Shown: piece after piece, positions 50,169 through 63,787 of the stretch
Numbering within the stretch: the first letter of the stretch is position 1
Layout: the number at the start of each line of letters is the position of its first letter
NCBI GenBank assembly: GCA_032622095.1
Contig: CP136064.1
Coordinates: forward strand, 255,045,863 to 255,109,862
Length of the DNA stretch: 64,000 bases
DNA from: Siphonodentalium dalli
Taxonomy: Eukaryota > Mollusca > Scaphopoda > Gadilida > Siphonodentaliidae
Direction of reading: 5' to 3'
Notes under the pieces: model-generated
The model's input: only the letters and a program-made list of their open reading frames with translations
Database searches by the model: none
What the model was told of the DNA's origin: nothing
Made by a program: the position numbers and the translations under genes

Positions 50169-53100
50169 AATAAGGGAATCGCGCGGAATTGATTGGAATG
50201 TCGATAGTATGGTTTATTGACATTTCTGTGTTCAGTTGGAACGTTCTGGTGTGACCCCCACCCATGCCTCGAAATTTGAAGACGCGTGTAGAAAAGTCGC
50301 CATATATCGGCCAATTTTCGAGATATCGAGCTAATTTTTGCGGCATTGTGTTCGCATTTGATGCCCCTATAATATTTACCAGGGTTTTGGTGAGGTATTG
50401 CGCCGATATTTTACTATGTAGGCCAATATGTATTTTTCTGGTTCATACTTTTTTTAATATCTCCGGACTCATTCGACATAATGCAGCAAATGAATAATCG
50501 TTTAAAAGAACTAAAAATTCCCCATCGAATGATACCAAACACGTCACGATTGGTTGAAGAAATATAAATTCATAGTGCTTTCCCTGTAAACTTGAAAAAA
50601 AGGAAAGGGCCACCATTTCTACATTTGTCAACCGATTCACAAAATTCACGCACGATAATACTTAGTACATCCTACAGATACTTCACAACCATTTTGGTTC
50701 AAATCGGCGACAAACAAAAATTGACATATTTTGCCCCTCCCCTAGCCCAGAAAATAATTGAGCGGACCTTTGTAAAAATTTCCCGGTTTGGTCTTCTGTC
50801 TATGTTTAAGACGCTCACATAGAGCAAATCCAGCTGTTGCGCTTCGTCTAGGAGAAGATCTGCGCACAAGCACTTTCTACACATGGACTTTATTAGTACA
50901 TTTTTCGATGTGTTATAACTTGGTCATTTCTCACCCGATTTACAAAATTCTTTCACGAGTAGCATCAGTACGTCGTATATATATCCGACAGTAAAAATGG
51001 CTGGGATCGGTGACAAGAAAAAAATTGACAAATTTTGCACCCCTCCCCAGGTCGACAAATTGTTTTCGGACCTTGGTGAAAATTTCCCTGATTTGTGCCC
51101 TTTCGTTAGTTAACACGATCACGAGAACCGAATTCAGCTGCCTGACTTCTTATAGGAGAAGATCTGCGCACAAACTTTTTCCAAAATATTTGTTTAAGGG
51201 CCATAACTCTGGTAAGCAAGTTAAGACACAAACCTAAATGTTTCATTACCACGCATCTTGGCATGGTGCATATACCTACCAAATTTCAATGCTTTATCTT
51301 TTAAACTTTCTGAGATATAAGGGTTTTAAAATATATTAAGAATAATAAATAATAATAATAATAATAGAGAAAAATAAAAAATTGAATAACAATATACTTC
51401 CATATTAAAATATGGAAGTATAATAAGGGAATCGCGCGGAATTGATTGGAATGTCGATAGTATGGTTTATTGACATTTCTGTGTTCAGTTGGAACGTTCT
51501 GGTGTGACCCCCACCCATGCCTCGAAATTTGAAGACGCGTGTAGAAAAGTCGCCATATATCGGCCAATTTTCGAGATATCGAGCTAATTTTTGCGGCATT
51601 GTGTTCGCATTTGATGCCCCTATAATATTTACCAGGGTTTTGGTGAGGTATTGCGCCGATATTTTACTATGTAGGCCAATATGTATTTTTCTGGTTCATA
51701 CTTTTTTTAATATCTCCGGACTCATTCGACATAATGCAGCAAATGAATAATCGTTTAAAAGAACTAAAAATTCCCCATCGAATGATACCAAACACGTCAC
51801 GATTGGTTGAAGAAATATAAATTCATAGTGCTTTCCCTGTAAACTTGAAAAAAAGGAAAGGGCCACCATTTCTACATTTGTCAACCGATTCACAAAATTC
51901 ACGCACGATAATACTTAGTACATCCTACAGATACTTCACAACCATTTTGGTTCAAATCGGCGACAAACAAAAATTGACATATTTTGCCCCTCCCCTAGCC
52001 CAGAAAATAATTGAGCGGACCTTTGTAAAAATTTCCCGGTTTGGTCTTCTGTCTATGTTTAAGACGCTCACATAGAGCAAATCCAGCTGTTGCGCTTCGT
52101 CTAGGAGAAGATCTGCGCACAAGCACTTTCTACACATGGACTTTATTAGTACATTTTTCGATGTGTTATAACTTGGTCATTTCTCACCCGATTTACAAAA
52201 TTCTTTCACGAGTAGCATCAGTACGTCGTATATATATCCGACAGTAAAAATGGCTGGGATCGGTGACAAGAAAAAAATTGACAAATTTTGCACCCCTCCC
52301 CAGGTCGACAAATTGTTTTCGGACCTTGGTGAAAATTTCCCTGATTTGTGCCCTTTCGTTAGTTAACACGATCACGAGAACCGAATTCAGCTGCCTGACT
52401 TCTTATAGGAGAAGATCTGCGCACAAACTTTTTCCAAAATATTTGTTTAAGGGCCATAACTCTGGTAAGCAAGTTAAGACACAAACCTAAATGTTTCATT
52501 ACCACGCATCTTGGCATGGTGCATATACCTACCAAATTTCAATGCTTTATCTTTTAAACTTTCTGAGATATAAGGGTTTTAAAATATATTAAGAATAATA
52601 AATAATAATAATAATAATAGAGAAAAATAAAAAATTGAATAACAATATACTTCCATATTAAAATATGGAAGTATAATAAGGGAATCGCGCGGAATTGATT
52701 GGAATGTCGATAGTATGGTTTATTGACATTTCTGTGTTCAGTTGGAACGTTCTGGTGTGACCCCCACCCATGCCTCGAAATTTGAAGACGCGTGTAGAAA
52801 AGTCGCCATATATCGGCCAATTTTCGAGATATCGAGCTAATTTTTGCGGCATTGTGTTCGCATTTGATGCCCCTATAATATTTACCAGGGTTTTGGTGAG
52901 GTATTGCGCCGATATTTTACTATGTAGGCCAATATGTATTTTTCTGGTTCATACTTTTTTTAATATCTCCGGACTCATTCGACATAATGCAGCAAATGAA
53001 TAATCGTTTAAAAGAACTAAAAATTCCCCATCGAATGATACCAAACACGTCACGATTGGTTGAAGAAATATAAATTCATAGTGCTTTCCCTGTAAACTTG

Positions 53101-56100
53101 AAAAAAAGGAAAGGGCCACCATTTCTACATTTGTCAACCGATTCACAAAATTCACGCACGATAATACTTAGTACATCCTACAGATACTTCACAACCATTT
53201 TGGTTCAAATCGGCGACAAACAAAAATTGACATATTTTGCCCCTCCCCTAGCCCAGAAAATAATTGAGCGGACCTTTGTAAAAATTTCCCGGTTTGGTCT
53301 TCTGTCTATGTTTAAGACGCTCACATAGAGCAAATCCAGCTGTTGCGCTTCGTCTAGGAGAAGATCTGCGCACAAGCACTTTCTACACATGGACTTTATT
53401 AGTACATTTTTCGATGTGTTATAACTTGGTCATTTCTCACCCGATTTACAAAATTCTTTCACGAGTAGCATCAGTACGTCGTATATATATCCGACAGTAA
53501 AAATGGCTGGGATCGGTGACAAGAAAAAAATTGACAAATTTTGCACCCCTCCCCAGGTCGACAAATTGTTTTCGGACCTTGGTGAAAATTTCCCTGATTT
53601 GTGCCCTTTCGTTAGTTAACACGATCACGAGAACCGAATTCAGCTGCCTGACTTCTTATAGGAGAAGATCTGCGCACAAACTTTTTCCAAAATATTTGTT
53701 TAAGGGCCATAACTCTGGTAAGCAAGTTAAGACACAAACCTAAATGTTTCATTACCACGCATCTTGGCATGGTGCATATACCTACCAAATTTCAATGCTT
53801 TATCTTTTAAACTTTCTGAGATATAAGGGTTTTAAAATATATTAAGAATAATAAATAATAATAATAATAATAGAGAAAAATAAAAAATTGAATAACAATA
53901 TACTTCCATATTAAAATATGGAAGTATAATAAGGGAATCGCGCGGAATTGATTGGAATGTCGATAGTATGGTTTATTGACATTTCTGTGTTCAGTTGGAA
54001 CGTTCTGGTGTGACCCCCACCCATGCCTCGAAATTTGAAGACGCGTGTAGAAAAGTCGCCATATATCGGCCAATTTTCGAGATATCGAGCTAATTTTTGC
54101 GGCATTGTGTTCGCATTTGATGCCCCTATAATATTTACCAGGGTTTTGGTGAGGTATTGCGCCGATATTTTACTATGTAGGCCAATATGTATTTTTCTGG
54201 TTCATACTTTTTTTAATATCTCCGGACTCATTCGACATAATGCAGCAAATGAATAATCGTTTAAAAGAACTAAAAATTCCCCATCGAATGATACCAAACA
54301 CGTCACGATTGGTTGAAGAAATATAAATTCATAGTGCTTTCCCTGTAAACTTGAAAAAAAGGAAAGGGCCACCATTTCTACATTTGTCAACCGATTCACA
54401 AAATTCACGCACGATAATACTTAGTACATCCTATAGATACTTCACAACCATTTTGGTTCAAATCGGCGACAAACAAAAATTGACATATTTTGCCCCTCCC
54501 CTAGCCCAGAAAATAATTGAGCGGACCTTTGTAAAAATTTCCCGGTTTGGTCTTCTGTCTATGTTTAAGACGCTCACATAGAGCAAATCCAGCTGTTGCG
54601 CTTCGTCTAGGAGAAGATCTGCGCACAAGCACTTTCTACACATGGACTTTATTAGTACATTTTTCGATGTGTTATAACTTGGTCATTTCTCACCCGATTT
54701 ACAAAATTCTTTCACGAGTAGCATCAGTACGTCGTATATATATCCGACAGTAAAAATGGCTGGGATCGGTGACAAGAAAAAAATTGACAAATTTTGCACC
54801 CCTCCCCAGGTCGACAAATTGTTTTCGGACCTTGGTGAAAATTTCCCTGATTTGTGCCCTTTCGTTAGTTAACACGATCACGAGAACCGAATTCAGCTGC
54901 CTGACTTCTTATAGGAGAAGATCTGCGCACAAACTTTTTCCAAAATATTTGTTTAAGGGCCATAACTCTGGTAAGCAAGTTAAGACACAAACCTAAATGT
55001 TTCATTACCACGCATCTTGGCATGGTGCATATACCTACCAAATTTCAATGCTTTATCTTTTAAACTTTCTGAGATATAAGGGTTTTAAAATATATTAAGA
55101 ATAATAAATAATAATAATAATAATAGAGAAAAATAAAAAATTGAATAACAATATACTTCCATATTAAAATATGGAAGTATAATAAGGGAATCGCGCGGAA
55201 TTGATTGGAATGTCGATAGTATGGTTTATTGACATTTCTGTGTTCAGTTGGAACGTTCTGGTGTGACCCCCACCCATGCCTCGAAATTTGAAGACGCGTG
55301 TAGAAAAGTCGCCATATATCGGCCAATTTTCGAGATATCGAGCTAATTTTTGCGGCATTGTGTTCGCATTTGATGCCCCTATAATATTTACCAGGGTTTT
55401 GGTGAGGTATTGCGCCGATATTTTACTATGTAGGCCAATATGTATTTTTCTGGTTCATACTTTTTTTAATATCTCCGGACTCATTCGACATAATGCAGCA
55501 AATGAATAATCGTTTAAAAGAACTAAAAATTCCCCATCGAATGATACCAAACACGTCACGATTGGTTGAAGAAATATAAATTCATAGTGCTTTCCCTGTA
55601 AACTTGAAAAAAAGGAAAGGGCCACCATTTCTACATTTGTCAACCGATTCACAAAATTCACGCACGATAATACTTAGTACATCCTACAGATACTTCACAA
55701 CCATTTTGGTTCAAATCGGCGACAAACAAAAATTGACATATTTTGCCCCTCCCCTAGCCCAGAAAATAATTGAGCGGACCTTTGTAAAAATTTCCCGGTT
55801 TGGTCTTCTGTCTATGTTTAAGACGCTCACATAGAGCAAATCCAGCTGTTGCGCTTCGTCTAGGAGAAGATCTGCGCACAAGCACTTTCTACACATGGAC
55901 TTTATTAGTACATTTTTCGATGTGTTATAACTTGGTCATTTCTCACCCGATTTACAAAATTCTTTCACGAGTAGCATCAGTACGTCGTATATATATCCGA
56001 CAGTAAAAATGGCTGGGATCGGTGACAAGAAAAAAATTGACAAATTTTGCACCCCTCCCCAGGTCGACAAATTGTTTTCGGACCTTGGTGAAAATTTCCC

Positions 56101-56433
56101 TGATTTGTGCCCTTTCGTTAGTTAACACGATCACGAGAACCGAATTCAGCTGCCTGACTTCTTATAGGAGAAGATCTGCGCACAAACTTTTTCCAAAATA
56201 TTTGTTTAAGGGCCATAACTCTGGTAAGCAAGTTAAGACACAAACCTAAATGTTTCATTACCACGCATCTTGGCATGGTGCATATACCTACCAAATTTCA
56301 ATGCTTTATCTTTTAAACTTTCTGAGATATAAGGGTTTTAAAATATATTAAGAATAATAAATAATAATAATAATAATAGAGAAAAATAAAAAATTGAATA
56401 ACAATATACTTCCATATTAAAATATGGAAGTAT
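50101..56433. repeat. Tandem array C2, 1253-bp units, 5 full copies
   Basis: Palindromes start at 50141, 51394, 52647, 53900, 55153 and 56406. Units match array C1 almost perfectly. The only private difference I noticed is a T near 54433. The array sits between D and E inside the composite element. Confidence 0.97.
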
Positions 56434-56644
56434 AATAATGAAAAATAATCGAAAAAGGGCCATAACTCTGTTAAAAGATATTGGACCAACATCCGGATAC
56501 CATTATTTTTAGTAGACCTTAGATGCCTTCATTCGCTAGAGATTTCGCGGTCCTCCTCCCATTAGTTTCTGAGTATTTCCAATTAAACAGAAAACGGCCG
56601 CAGTAGAAAAACAATATACTTCCTTGGTTACACCATGGAAGTAT
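56406..56644. repeat. Junction C to E: two palindromes separated only by a family E tail
   Basis: The C palindrome (56406-56433) continues AATAATG into the E tail (AAAAATAATCGAAAAAGGG, CTCTGTTAAAAGATATTGG) and the E palindrome at 56616-56644. The tail type matches the downstream array, as at 23093-23332. The shared breakpoint string is AGTATAATAAT. Confidence 0.93.
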
Positions 56645-59600
56645 AATAATAGGATCAATCATGAGTGGAAAGAATCGCAGTTTATGGACGGAAAATATGA
56701 AGTATGGTGATTATATGTTGTCCTAATATGTGTAGGTTGATCTCAAGTGTTTGGACGTGACCCCACCCCTGCCTCGAAATTGGGTGACGGGATTGGGAAA
56801 ACATCAACCCCTGGCACAAACTGCTAAGTTTGAGGCCCCGTAACTTCGTCAGTTTCCAACGGATTTTAAAGTTGTTTCCAGTTTTGTGATTTGCGGCTGA
56901 CATAGATTGCATAGTATAAATTTCATCTGATTTGGAGACGGATAACACTTTGATTATTGGAAAGCATATGGGCCCAAATTCAAACTTGTACGGCCAAAAT
57001 CTCCGCCATTTTCCAACGTATTTACGATCTGTCTTCAGCTTCGAGATCGGCTGATGTTGCAGATATTATATTCCAAGTTTCATCTGATTCCGAGAAGAAT
57101 TAAAATTCGGCACCACGGACCACCCCTCCCCAGACCCACAATAATGAACCGACACTGGCAAAATTTGGCCCACCGCGTGCCGTCTCCAGTCCGTACGCAT
57201 TTTCGTATCAGATGACATCCTATGTTCGATATCTTCGGAGGAGATGTGTTATCAAGCACATGGGCCCAAAATTGCAAAGTTTGAGGGCCCGCGATTCTTT
57301 TAGTTTTCGATGGATTTTCGAAATTCTTCCAGTTTCTAGATCAGCTGATGTTGCAGATGTTATATTCCAAGTTTCATCTGATTCCGAGAAGAATTAAAAA
57401 TTGGTACCACGGACCACCCCTCCCCAGACCCACAATAATGAACAGACACTGGCAAAATTTGGCCCACCGCGTGCTCTCTTCCGTCCGCACACGTTGGCGT
57501 ATCAGATGATATCCTATGTTCGATATCTTCGGAGGAGATGTGAGGACAAGCACATGGGCCCAAATTGCAAACTTTGAGGGCCCGTAACTCTTGCATTTCT
57601 TCTCGGATTTCAAAAATCCTTTCCGGTATGAGTTTGTTTTCGTTCGGGAAATACATAAACTTAAATATATGAATGTCAATCAAAATTTTATTTTGCAAAC
57701 AATTTGCCCCCCACCCCAGTGTCAAAATATATGTCTGACCCTGTCAAAATTTCCTTCTCTGACTAAACTGACAACGGTCAACACGACTATGAAAACCACA
57801 TGCAGTTATCTGGAATGATACAAGAGGACAACAGAGTACAATCAAATAGAGGTTTGCCAACTATGGGCGGTAACTCCTCAGGGAAAGCGCGGACACAAGT
57901 TCTGATGCCCGTGGGCAGTAGGGCATATCGAGATGTGTATACAGTCCAATTTTCGATGCTCTGCTCCTTATAATTTCCGAGATAATAAAATGACATTTTT
58001 TCATATAAAGGGAGATAACTCTACGGGGTAAATGCGGACAATATCCGTTATGAGCCAAAGGCATAGAACTCATTTACCCCAACATACTTACCAAACTTGA
58101 GTTTTCTAGTACTAATACATTCCGAGATTTGGGCGTTGAAAAATACTGTAGTATAATAATAATAATAATAATGAAAAATAATCGAAAAAGGGCCATAACT
58201 CTGTTAAAAGATATTGGACCAACATCCGGATACCATTATTTTTAGTAGACCTTAGATGCCTTCATTCGCTAGAGATTTCGCGGTCCTCCTCCCATTAGTT
58301 TCTGAGTATTTCCAATTAAACAGAAAACGGCCGCAGTAGAAAAACAATATACTTCCTTGGTTACACCATGGAAGTATAATAATAGGATCAATCATGAGTG
58401 GAAAGAATCGCAGTTTATGGACGGAAAATATGAAGTATGGTGATTATATGTTGTCCTAATATGTGTAGGTTGATCTCAAGTGTTTGGACGTGACCCCACC
58501 CCTGCCTCGAAATTGGGTGACGGGATTGGGAAAACATCAACCCCTGGCACAAACTGCTAAGTTTGAGGCCCCGTAACTTCGTCAGTTTCCAACGGATTTT
58601 AAAGTTGTTTCCAGTTTTGTGATTTGCGGCTGACATAGATTGCATAGTATAAATTTCATCTGATTTGGAGACGGATAACACTTTGATTATTGGAAAGCAT
58701 ATGGGCCCAAATTCAAACTTGTACGGCCAAAATCTCCGCCATTTTCCAACGTATTTACGATCTGTCTTCAGCTTCGAGATCGGCTGATGTTGCAGATATT
58801 ATATTCCAAGTTTCATCTGATTCCGAGAAGAATTAAAATTCGGCACCACGGACCACCCCTCCCCAGACCCACAATAATGAACCGACACTGGCAAAATTTG
58901 GCCCACCGCGTGCCGTCTCCAGTCCGTACGCATTTTCGTATCAGATGACATCCTATGTTCGATATCTTCGGAGGAGATGTGTTATCAAGCACATGGGCCC
59001 AAAATTGCAAAGTTTGAGGGCCCGCGATTCTTTTAGTTTTCGATGGATTTTCGAAATTCTTCCAGTTTCTAGATCGGCTGATGTTGCAGATGTTATATTC
59101 CAAGTTTCATCTGATTCCGAGAAGAATTAAAAATTGGTACCACGGACCACCCCTCCCCAGACCCACAATAATGAACAGACACTGGCAAAATTTGGCCCAC
59201 CGCGTGCTCTCTTCCGTCCGCACACGTTGGCGTATCAGATGATATCCTATGTTCGATATCTTCGGAGGAGATGTGAGGACAAGCACATGGGCCCAAATTG
59301 CAAACTTTGAGGGCCCGTAACTCTTGCATTTCTTCTCGGATTTCAAAAATCCTTTCCGGTATGAGTTTGTTTTCGTTCGGGAAATACATAAACTTAAATA
59401 TATGAATGTCAATCAAAATTTTATTTTGCAAACAATTTGCCCCCCACCCCAGTGTCAAAATATATGTCTGACCCTGTCAAAATTTCCTTCTCTGACTAAA
59501 CTGACAACGGTCAACACGACTATGAAAACCACATGCAGTTATCTGGAATGATACAAGAGGACAACAGAGTACAATCAAATAGAGGTTTGCCAACTATGGG

Positions 59601-61633
59601 CGGTAACTCCTCAGGGAAAGCGCGGACACAAGTTCTGATGCCCGTGGGCAGTAGGGCATATCGAGATGTGTATACAGTCCAATTTTCGATGCTCTGCTCC
59701 TTATAATTTCCGAGATAATAAAATGACATTTTTTCATATAAAGGGAGATAACTCTACGGGGTAAATGCGGACAATATCCGTTATGAGCCAAAGGCATAGA
59801 ACTCATTTACCCCAACATACTTACCAAACTTGAGTTTTCTAGTACTAATACATTCCGAGATTTGGGCGTTGAAAAATACTGTAGTATAATAATAATAATA
59901 ATAATGAAAAATAATCGAAAAAGGGCCATAACTCTGTTAAAAGATATTGGACCAACATCCGGATACCATTATTTTTAGTAGACCTTAGATGCCTTCATTC
60001 GCTAGAGATTTCGCGGTCCTCCTCCCATTAGTTTCTGAGTATTTCCAATTAAACAGAAAACGGCCGCAGTAGAAAAACAATATACTTCCTTGGTTACACC
60101 ATGGAAGTATAATAATAGGATCAATCATGAGTGGAAAGAATCGCAGTTTATGGACGGAAAATATGAAGTATGGTGATTATATGTTGTCCTAATATGTGTA
60201 GGTTGATCTCAAGTGTTTGGACGTGACCCCACCCCTGCCTCGAAATTGGGTGACGGGATTGGGAAAACATCAACCCCTGGCACAAACTGCTAAGTTTGAG
60301 GCCCCGTAACTTCGTCAGTTTCCAACGGATTTTAAAGTTGTTTCCAGTTTTGTGATTTGCGGCTGACATAGATTGCATAGTATAAATTTCATCTGATTTG
60401 GAGACGGATAACACTTTGATTATTGGAAAGCATATGGGCCCAAATTCAAACTTGTACGGCCAAAATCTCCGCCATTTTCCAACGTATTTACGATCTGTCT
60501 TCAGCTTCGAGATCGGCTGATGTTGCAGATATTATATTCCAAGTTTCATCTGATTCCGAGAAGAATTAAAATTCGGCACCACGGACCACCCCTCCCCAGA
60601 CCCACAATAATGAACCGACACTGGCAAAATTTGGCCCACCGCGTGCCGTCTCCAGTCCGTACGCATTTTCGTATCAGATGACATCCTATGTTCGATATCT
60701 TCGGAGGAGATGTGTTATCAAGCACATGGGCCCAAAATTGCAAAGTTTGAGGGCCCGCGATTCTTTTAGTTTTCGATGGATTTTCGAAATTCTTCCAGTT
60801 TCTAGATCGGCTGATGTTGCAGATGTTATATTCCAAGTTTCATCTGATTCCGAGAAGAATTAAAAATTGGTACCACGGACCACCCCTCCCCAGACCCACA
60901 ATAATGAACAGACACTGGCAAAATTTGGCCCACCGCGTGCTCTCTTCCGTCCGCACACGTTGGCGTATCAGATGATATCCTATGTTCGATATCTTCGGAG
61001 GAGATGTGAGGACAAGCACATGGGCCCAAATTGCAAACTTTGAGGGCCCGTAACTCTTGCATTTCTTCTCGGATTTCAAAAATCCTTTCCGGTATGAGTT
61101 TGTTTTCGTTCGGGAAATACATAAACTTAAATATATGAATGTCAATCAAAATTTTATTTTGCAAACAATTTGCCCCCCACCCCAGTGTCAAAATATATGT
61201 CTGACCCTGTCAAAATTTCCTTCTCTGACTAAACTGACAACGGTCAACACGACTATGAAAACCACATGCAGTTATCTGGAATGATACAAGAGGACAACAG
61301 AGTACAATCAAATAGAGGTTTGCCAACTATGGGCGGTAACTCCTCAGGGAAAGCGCGGACACAAGTTCTGATGCCCGTGGGCAGTAGGGCATATCGAGAT
61401 GTGTATACAGTCCAATTTTCGATGCTCTGCTCCTTATAATTTCCGAGATAATAAAATGACATTTTTTCATATAAAGGGAGATAACTCTACGGGGTAAATG
61501 CGGACAATATCCGTTATGAGCCAAAGGCATAGAACTCATTTACCCCAACATACTTACCAAACTTGAGTTTTCTAGTACTAATACATTCCGAGATTTGGGC
61601 GTTGAAAAATACTGTAGTATAATAATAATAATA
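56434..61633. repeat. Tandem array E, 1733-bp units, 3 copies
   Basis: Palindromes start at 56616, 58349 and 60082. Copies look nearly identical: CAGCTG at about 57342 versus CGGCTG at 59075 is the one difference noticed. E is a diverged relative of A and B with the same sub-repeat order and tail, including two blocks with the CCCCTCCCCAGACCC string about 300 bp apart (57120 and 57418). Frames of 101-121 codons on the minus strand overlap each other in different frames and have no recognisable domain. Confidence 0.96.
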
Positions 61634-61678
61634 ACTAGAGGGTTAAAATTCTGGCCTGCAGAATTTTGATACTTCCAT
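61612..61678 (+). mobile_element. Terminal block T3: (AAT)n, ACTAG, hairpin, ATACTTCCAT
   Basis: ACTAG is at 61634-61638. The hairpin has a perfect 9-bp stem AAAATTCTG/CAGAATTTT with loop GCCTG (61645-61667). ATACTTCCAT follows at 61669-61678. Compared with T2, stem position 4 changes from T-A to A-T with both arms altered. Confidence 0.68.
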
Positions 61679-62100
61679 ATTAATTCCCCATCCCCGATCA
61701 CCATCCATAATTCAATCCTCCACCCACCGCTATTCAATCCTTACCCATAAACCGCTTCATAGCCCTGATATTTCAATAAGAACAACCTTAGTCGTAGCCG
61801 ATCCATAATCACAACCCTTTCCATAGACATATCTACAGCGCTTAACTCTAACCCAATAAAATACCCTGAACATATTCATTACCCTCCTGCAAACCATATC
61901 CATAGCTATACATTGACCTTATCATAACCCTTTCGATAAGCCTAGTCATACGTATACACGTACCCAAAACCAAATCCTTTGTAAAACTGACACCGTCACA
62001 ATTTTGACATTCACAATATCCACAACTGTAACCCAATTTATAAACCACATCATATCCATAACATTAACATTAAACATAACCCTGATCTACACATATATAT
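61679..62100. other. G-depleted flank with degenerate CATAACC-like strings
   Basis: Beyond T3 the plus strand is rich in A, C and T with many imperfect CCATAA, ATAACCC and TAACCC strings, resembling the flank of T1 (30094-30300). No gene is recognised. A decayed telomere-like or other simple repeat used as a target is one possibility. Confidence 0.5.
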
Positions 62101-62460
62101 AATCCTATACTTAATGTATTATATATTCATCAGGGTATAAAATATTAAATATGAGTCGAAGAATTCTGACCGGAAATTATTCTATTGATTAATATTTATT
62201 TCATTTCGAATATCTACTGGTCTTAAAATGTGTGGTTGTTCAGCTAACGAACAATAGTGGTTACTGTTACCAGTGACCAGGTCTGTTCTAAAAATAAATC
62301 AATAACTTGTCCCAATTAAACATCTCATTTCATAATGAAATATTTGAAATAAATTCAATATGAGCTGATAGAAGTCTTTCTGGACAAGGGTCTTTAATTT
62401 ATATTTATCATTTTGTATCCACAAAACTATTTCAAACTTGTTATTTAAAGAGTTAGTCAT
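62101..62460. other. AT-rich spacer, no gene recognised
   Basis: Unique AT-rich DNA without recognisable coding potential. Its last part contains the first copy of a 44-bp repeat that recurs inside head 2. Confidence 0.45.
62405..62448. repeat. 44-bp dispersed direct repeat, copy 1
   Basis: The block begins TTATCATTTTGTATCCAC and continues to ACTTGTTATTTAA. It recurs about 388 bp downstream inside head 2. Copy 2 interrupts sequence that is continuous in head 1 at the matching place. Confidence 0.85.
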
Positions 62461-62792
62461 AACTGTATACTGTCATCCGGGAGTATTTTTCTACATGATA
62501 AGCGAATGCATGTAATATCTATCGGGCACTTAATCTTGATTAACTCATTGGGCATTCATTTGAAAAGTTAAACAAATTCACCGAATTTCCACGTGGATAG
62601 TACCGACCACATCCAATTTGTTTTATCTCAATTTCTCCATTTTGTTCTTTGCGAGTTTAACTTGAAGTTGCCAAAAAGCCTCGACTAACCGATGCGTGTT
62701 CTCCGTTAGACGGATGGCTTTTATACCACAGTCAAACTTTCAGGATGTATCTATTGTATACTGATGCAGATGCTCATACATTTCACTCATAC

Positions 62793-62837
62793 ATTATCAT
62801 TTTGTATCCACAAAACTATTTCAAACTTGTTATTTAA
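62793..62837. repeat. 44-bp dispersed direct repeat, copy 2, inside head 2
   Basis: Nearly identical to 62405-62448. Head 1 has CTCCTTCATTAGCC sequence at this place instead. Head 2 has therefore been altered by insertion or conversion. Confidence 0.85.
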
Positions 62838-63720
62838 CTTCATTATCCTGCCTGAATTTCGACTTTTGCCATATATCGATGTAGGCTGTGTTCCTATGCA
62901 TGTAGTATGTATTACGCTATATATCGTCGCCACGAGTGAATCGTTTGCTCTAAAACTTAAGAAATCGCACCAGTGTTGGGCCTTGGTATCCCTTATCACA
63001 ACCACACGTCAACAAAATTTTATCTCCATATTTGATTTTCCAAGTATTTTTAGACTTTTGGTTTTTGTTGGAATTTGCCAATATGTACCCACCTGAACGC
63101 GAGTTGTCCGTTAGTCAGGTTGCTCTGTGAGTAGAGGGGTCAAACTTTGGGATATTAACAAAAATATATCAACGTACCTGCTCCTGCATTACCTCGCTCC
63201 TTCATTAACCCTTTCGGATTTGGCGAGAAAAATAGCTTAGTGATACAGCACTTAAATATACGTGTTAACATTATAAAGCCTCGCCACGGGTAAACCTTCT
63301 ACCTTAGGGCAAATTAAGCAGATATCGATAAGTTGCGCTTGGATACTATCTATCATATCCACTGTTCAAATTTTTTTTATATCGATGTTTGATTTTTTAG
63401 ACAATTTTCCCCCTTTGATTTTCGTTGGAAATTGCAAAAAGTCGGAACTCACCGGAAGCTAGCACGCTGTTTGATAGTTTACTGTTACAGTAGAGCTGTC
63501 AAACTTTGGGGGGCTACCTACGGGATAATGCAGTACCTGCTCCTACATTAACCTTGCTCATCAATTAGCCCGTTGGATTTGGCGCCAAAAATAAGTCATT
63601 TTTATTGTCGATGTCGTAGATTGGTAACGGTTTGGGAAAAAAACTTTAAAATGATATATTCCGGTGCGAATCACTCTTCCCATTCGGAAAATGCAACAAA
63701 AATATTATACTGCTGGACTT

Positions 63721-63721
<1 letters not shown>

Positions 63722-63754
<33 letters not shown>
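63722..63754. repeat. Uninterrupted run of 33 T in head 2
   Basis: Homopolymer at the site of the interrupted T/G tract of head 1. Its length is likely to be unreliable in any assembly. The 135-codon frame at 63573-63980 crosses it as a run of phenylalanine codons and is not credible as a gene. Confidence 0.9.
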
Positions 63755-63756
<2 letters not shown>

Positions 63757-63787
63757 AAAATCTGCCGTTTACATCCGCCACCCGTCA

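Larger units (their letters stand above)
42240..61678 (+). mobile_element. Composite element: head, arrays D, C and E, terminal hairpin T3 (about 19.4 kb)
   Basis: One head (42240-43881) is followed without interruption by three tandem arrays of different unit families, all in one orientation, and by one terminal block at 61612-61678. No terminal block or head occurs between the arrays. I infer a single large non-autonomous element whose core grew by amplification and family switching. Helentron/HINE-like affiliation rests on the tandem core, the microsatellite, the subterminal inverted sequences and the 3' hairpin. No coding frame is present. The 5' limit is approximate. Confidence 0.5.

Noticed and set aside
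49970-50314. 114-codon minus-strand frame across the D-C junction
   Set aside because: It is created by the fusion of two shorter chance frames at the array switch and is rich in low-complexity tyrosine runs from (AAT)n.
57360-57725. 121- and 101-codon minus-strand frames in array E
   Set aside because: They overlap each other in different frames, are not preserved as frames of the same length in A or B, and show no recognisable domain.
61679-62100. Telomeric repeat
   Set aside because: CCCTAA-type strings are scattered and imperfect with no tandem run, so only a remote or decayed relation could be claimed.
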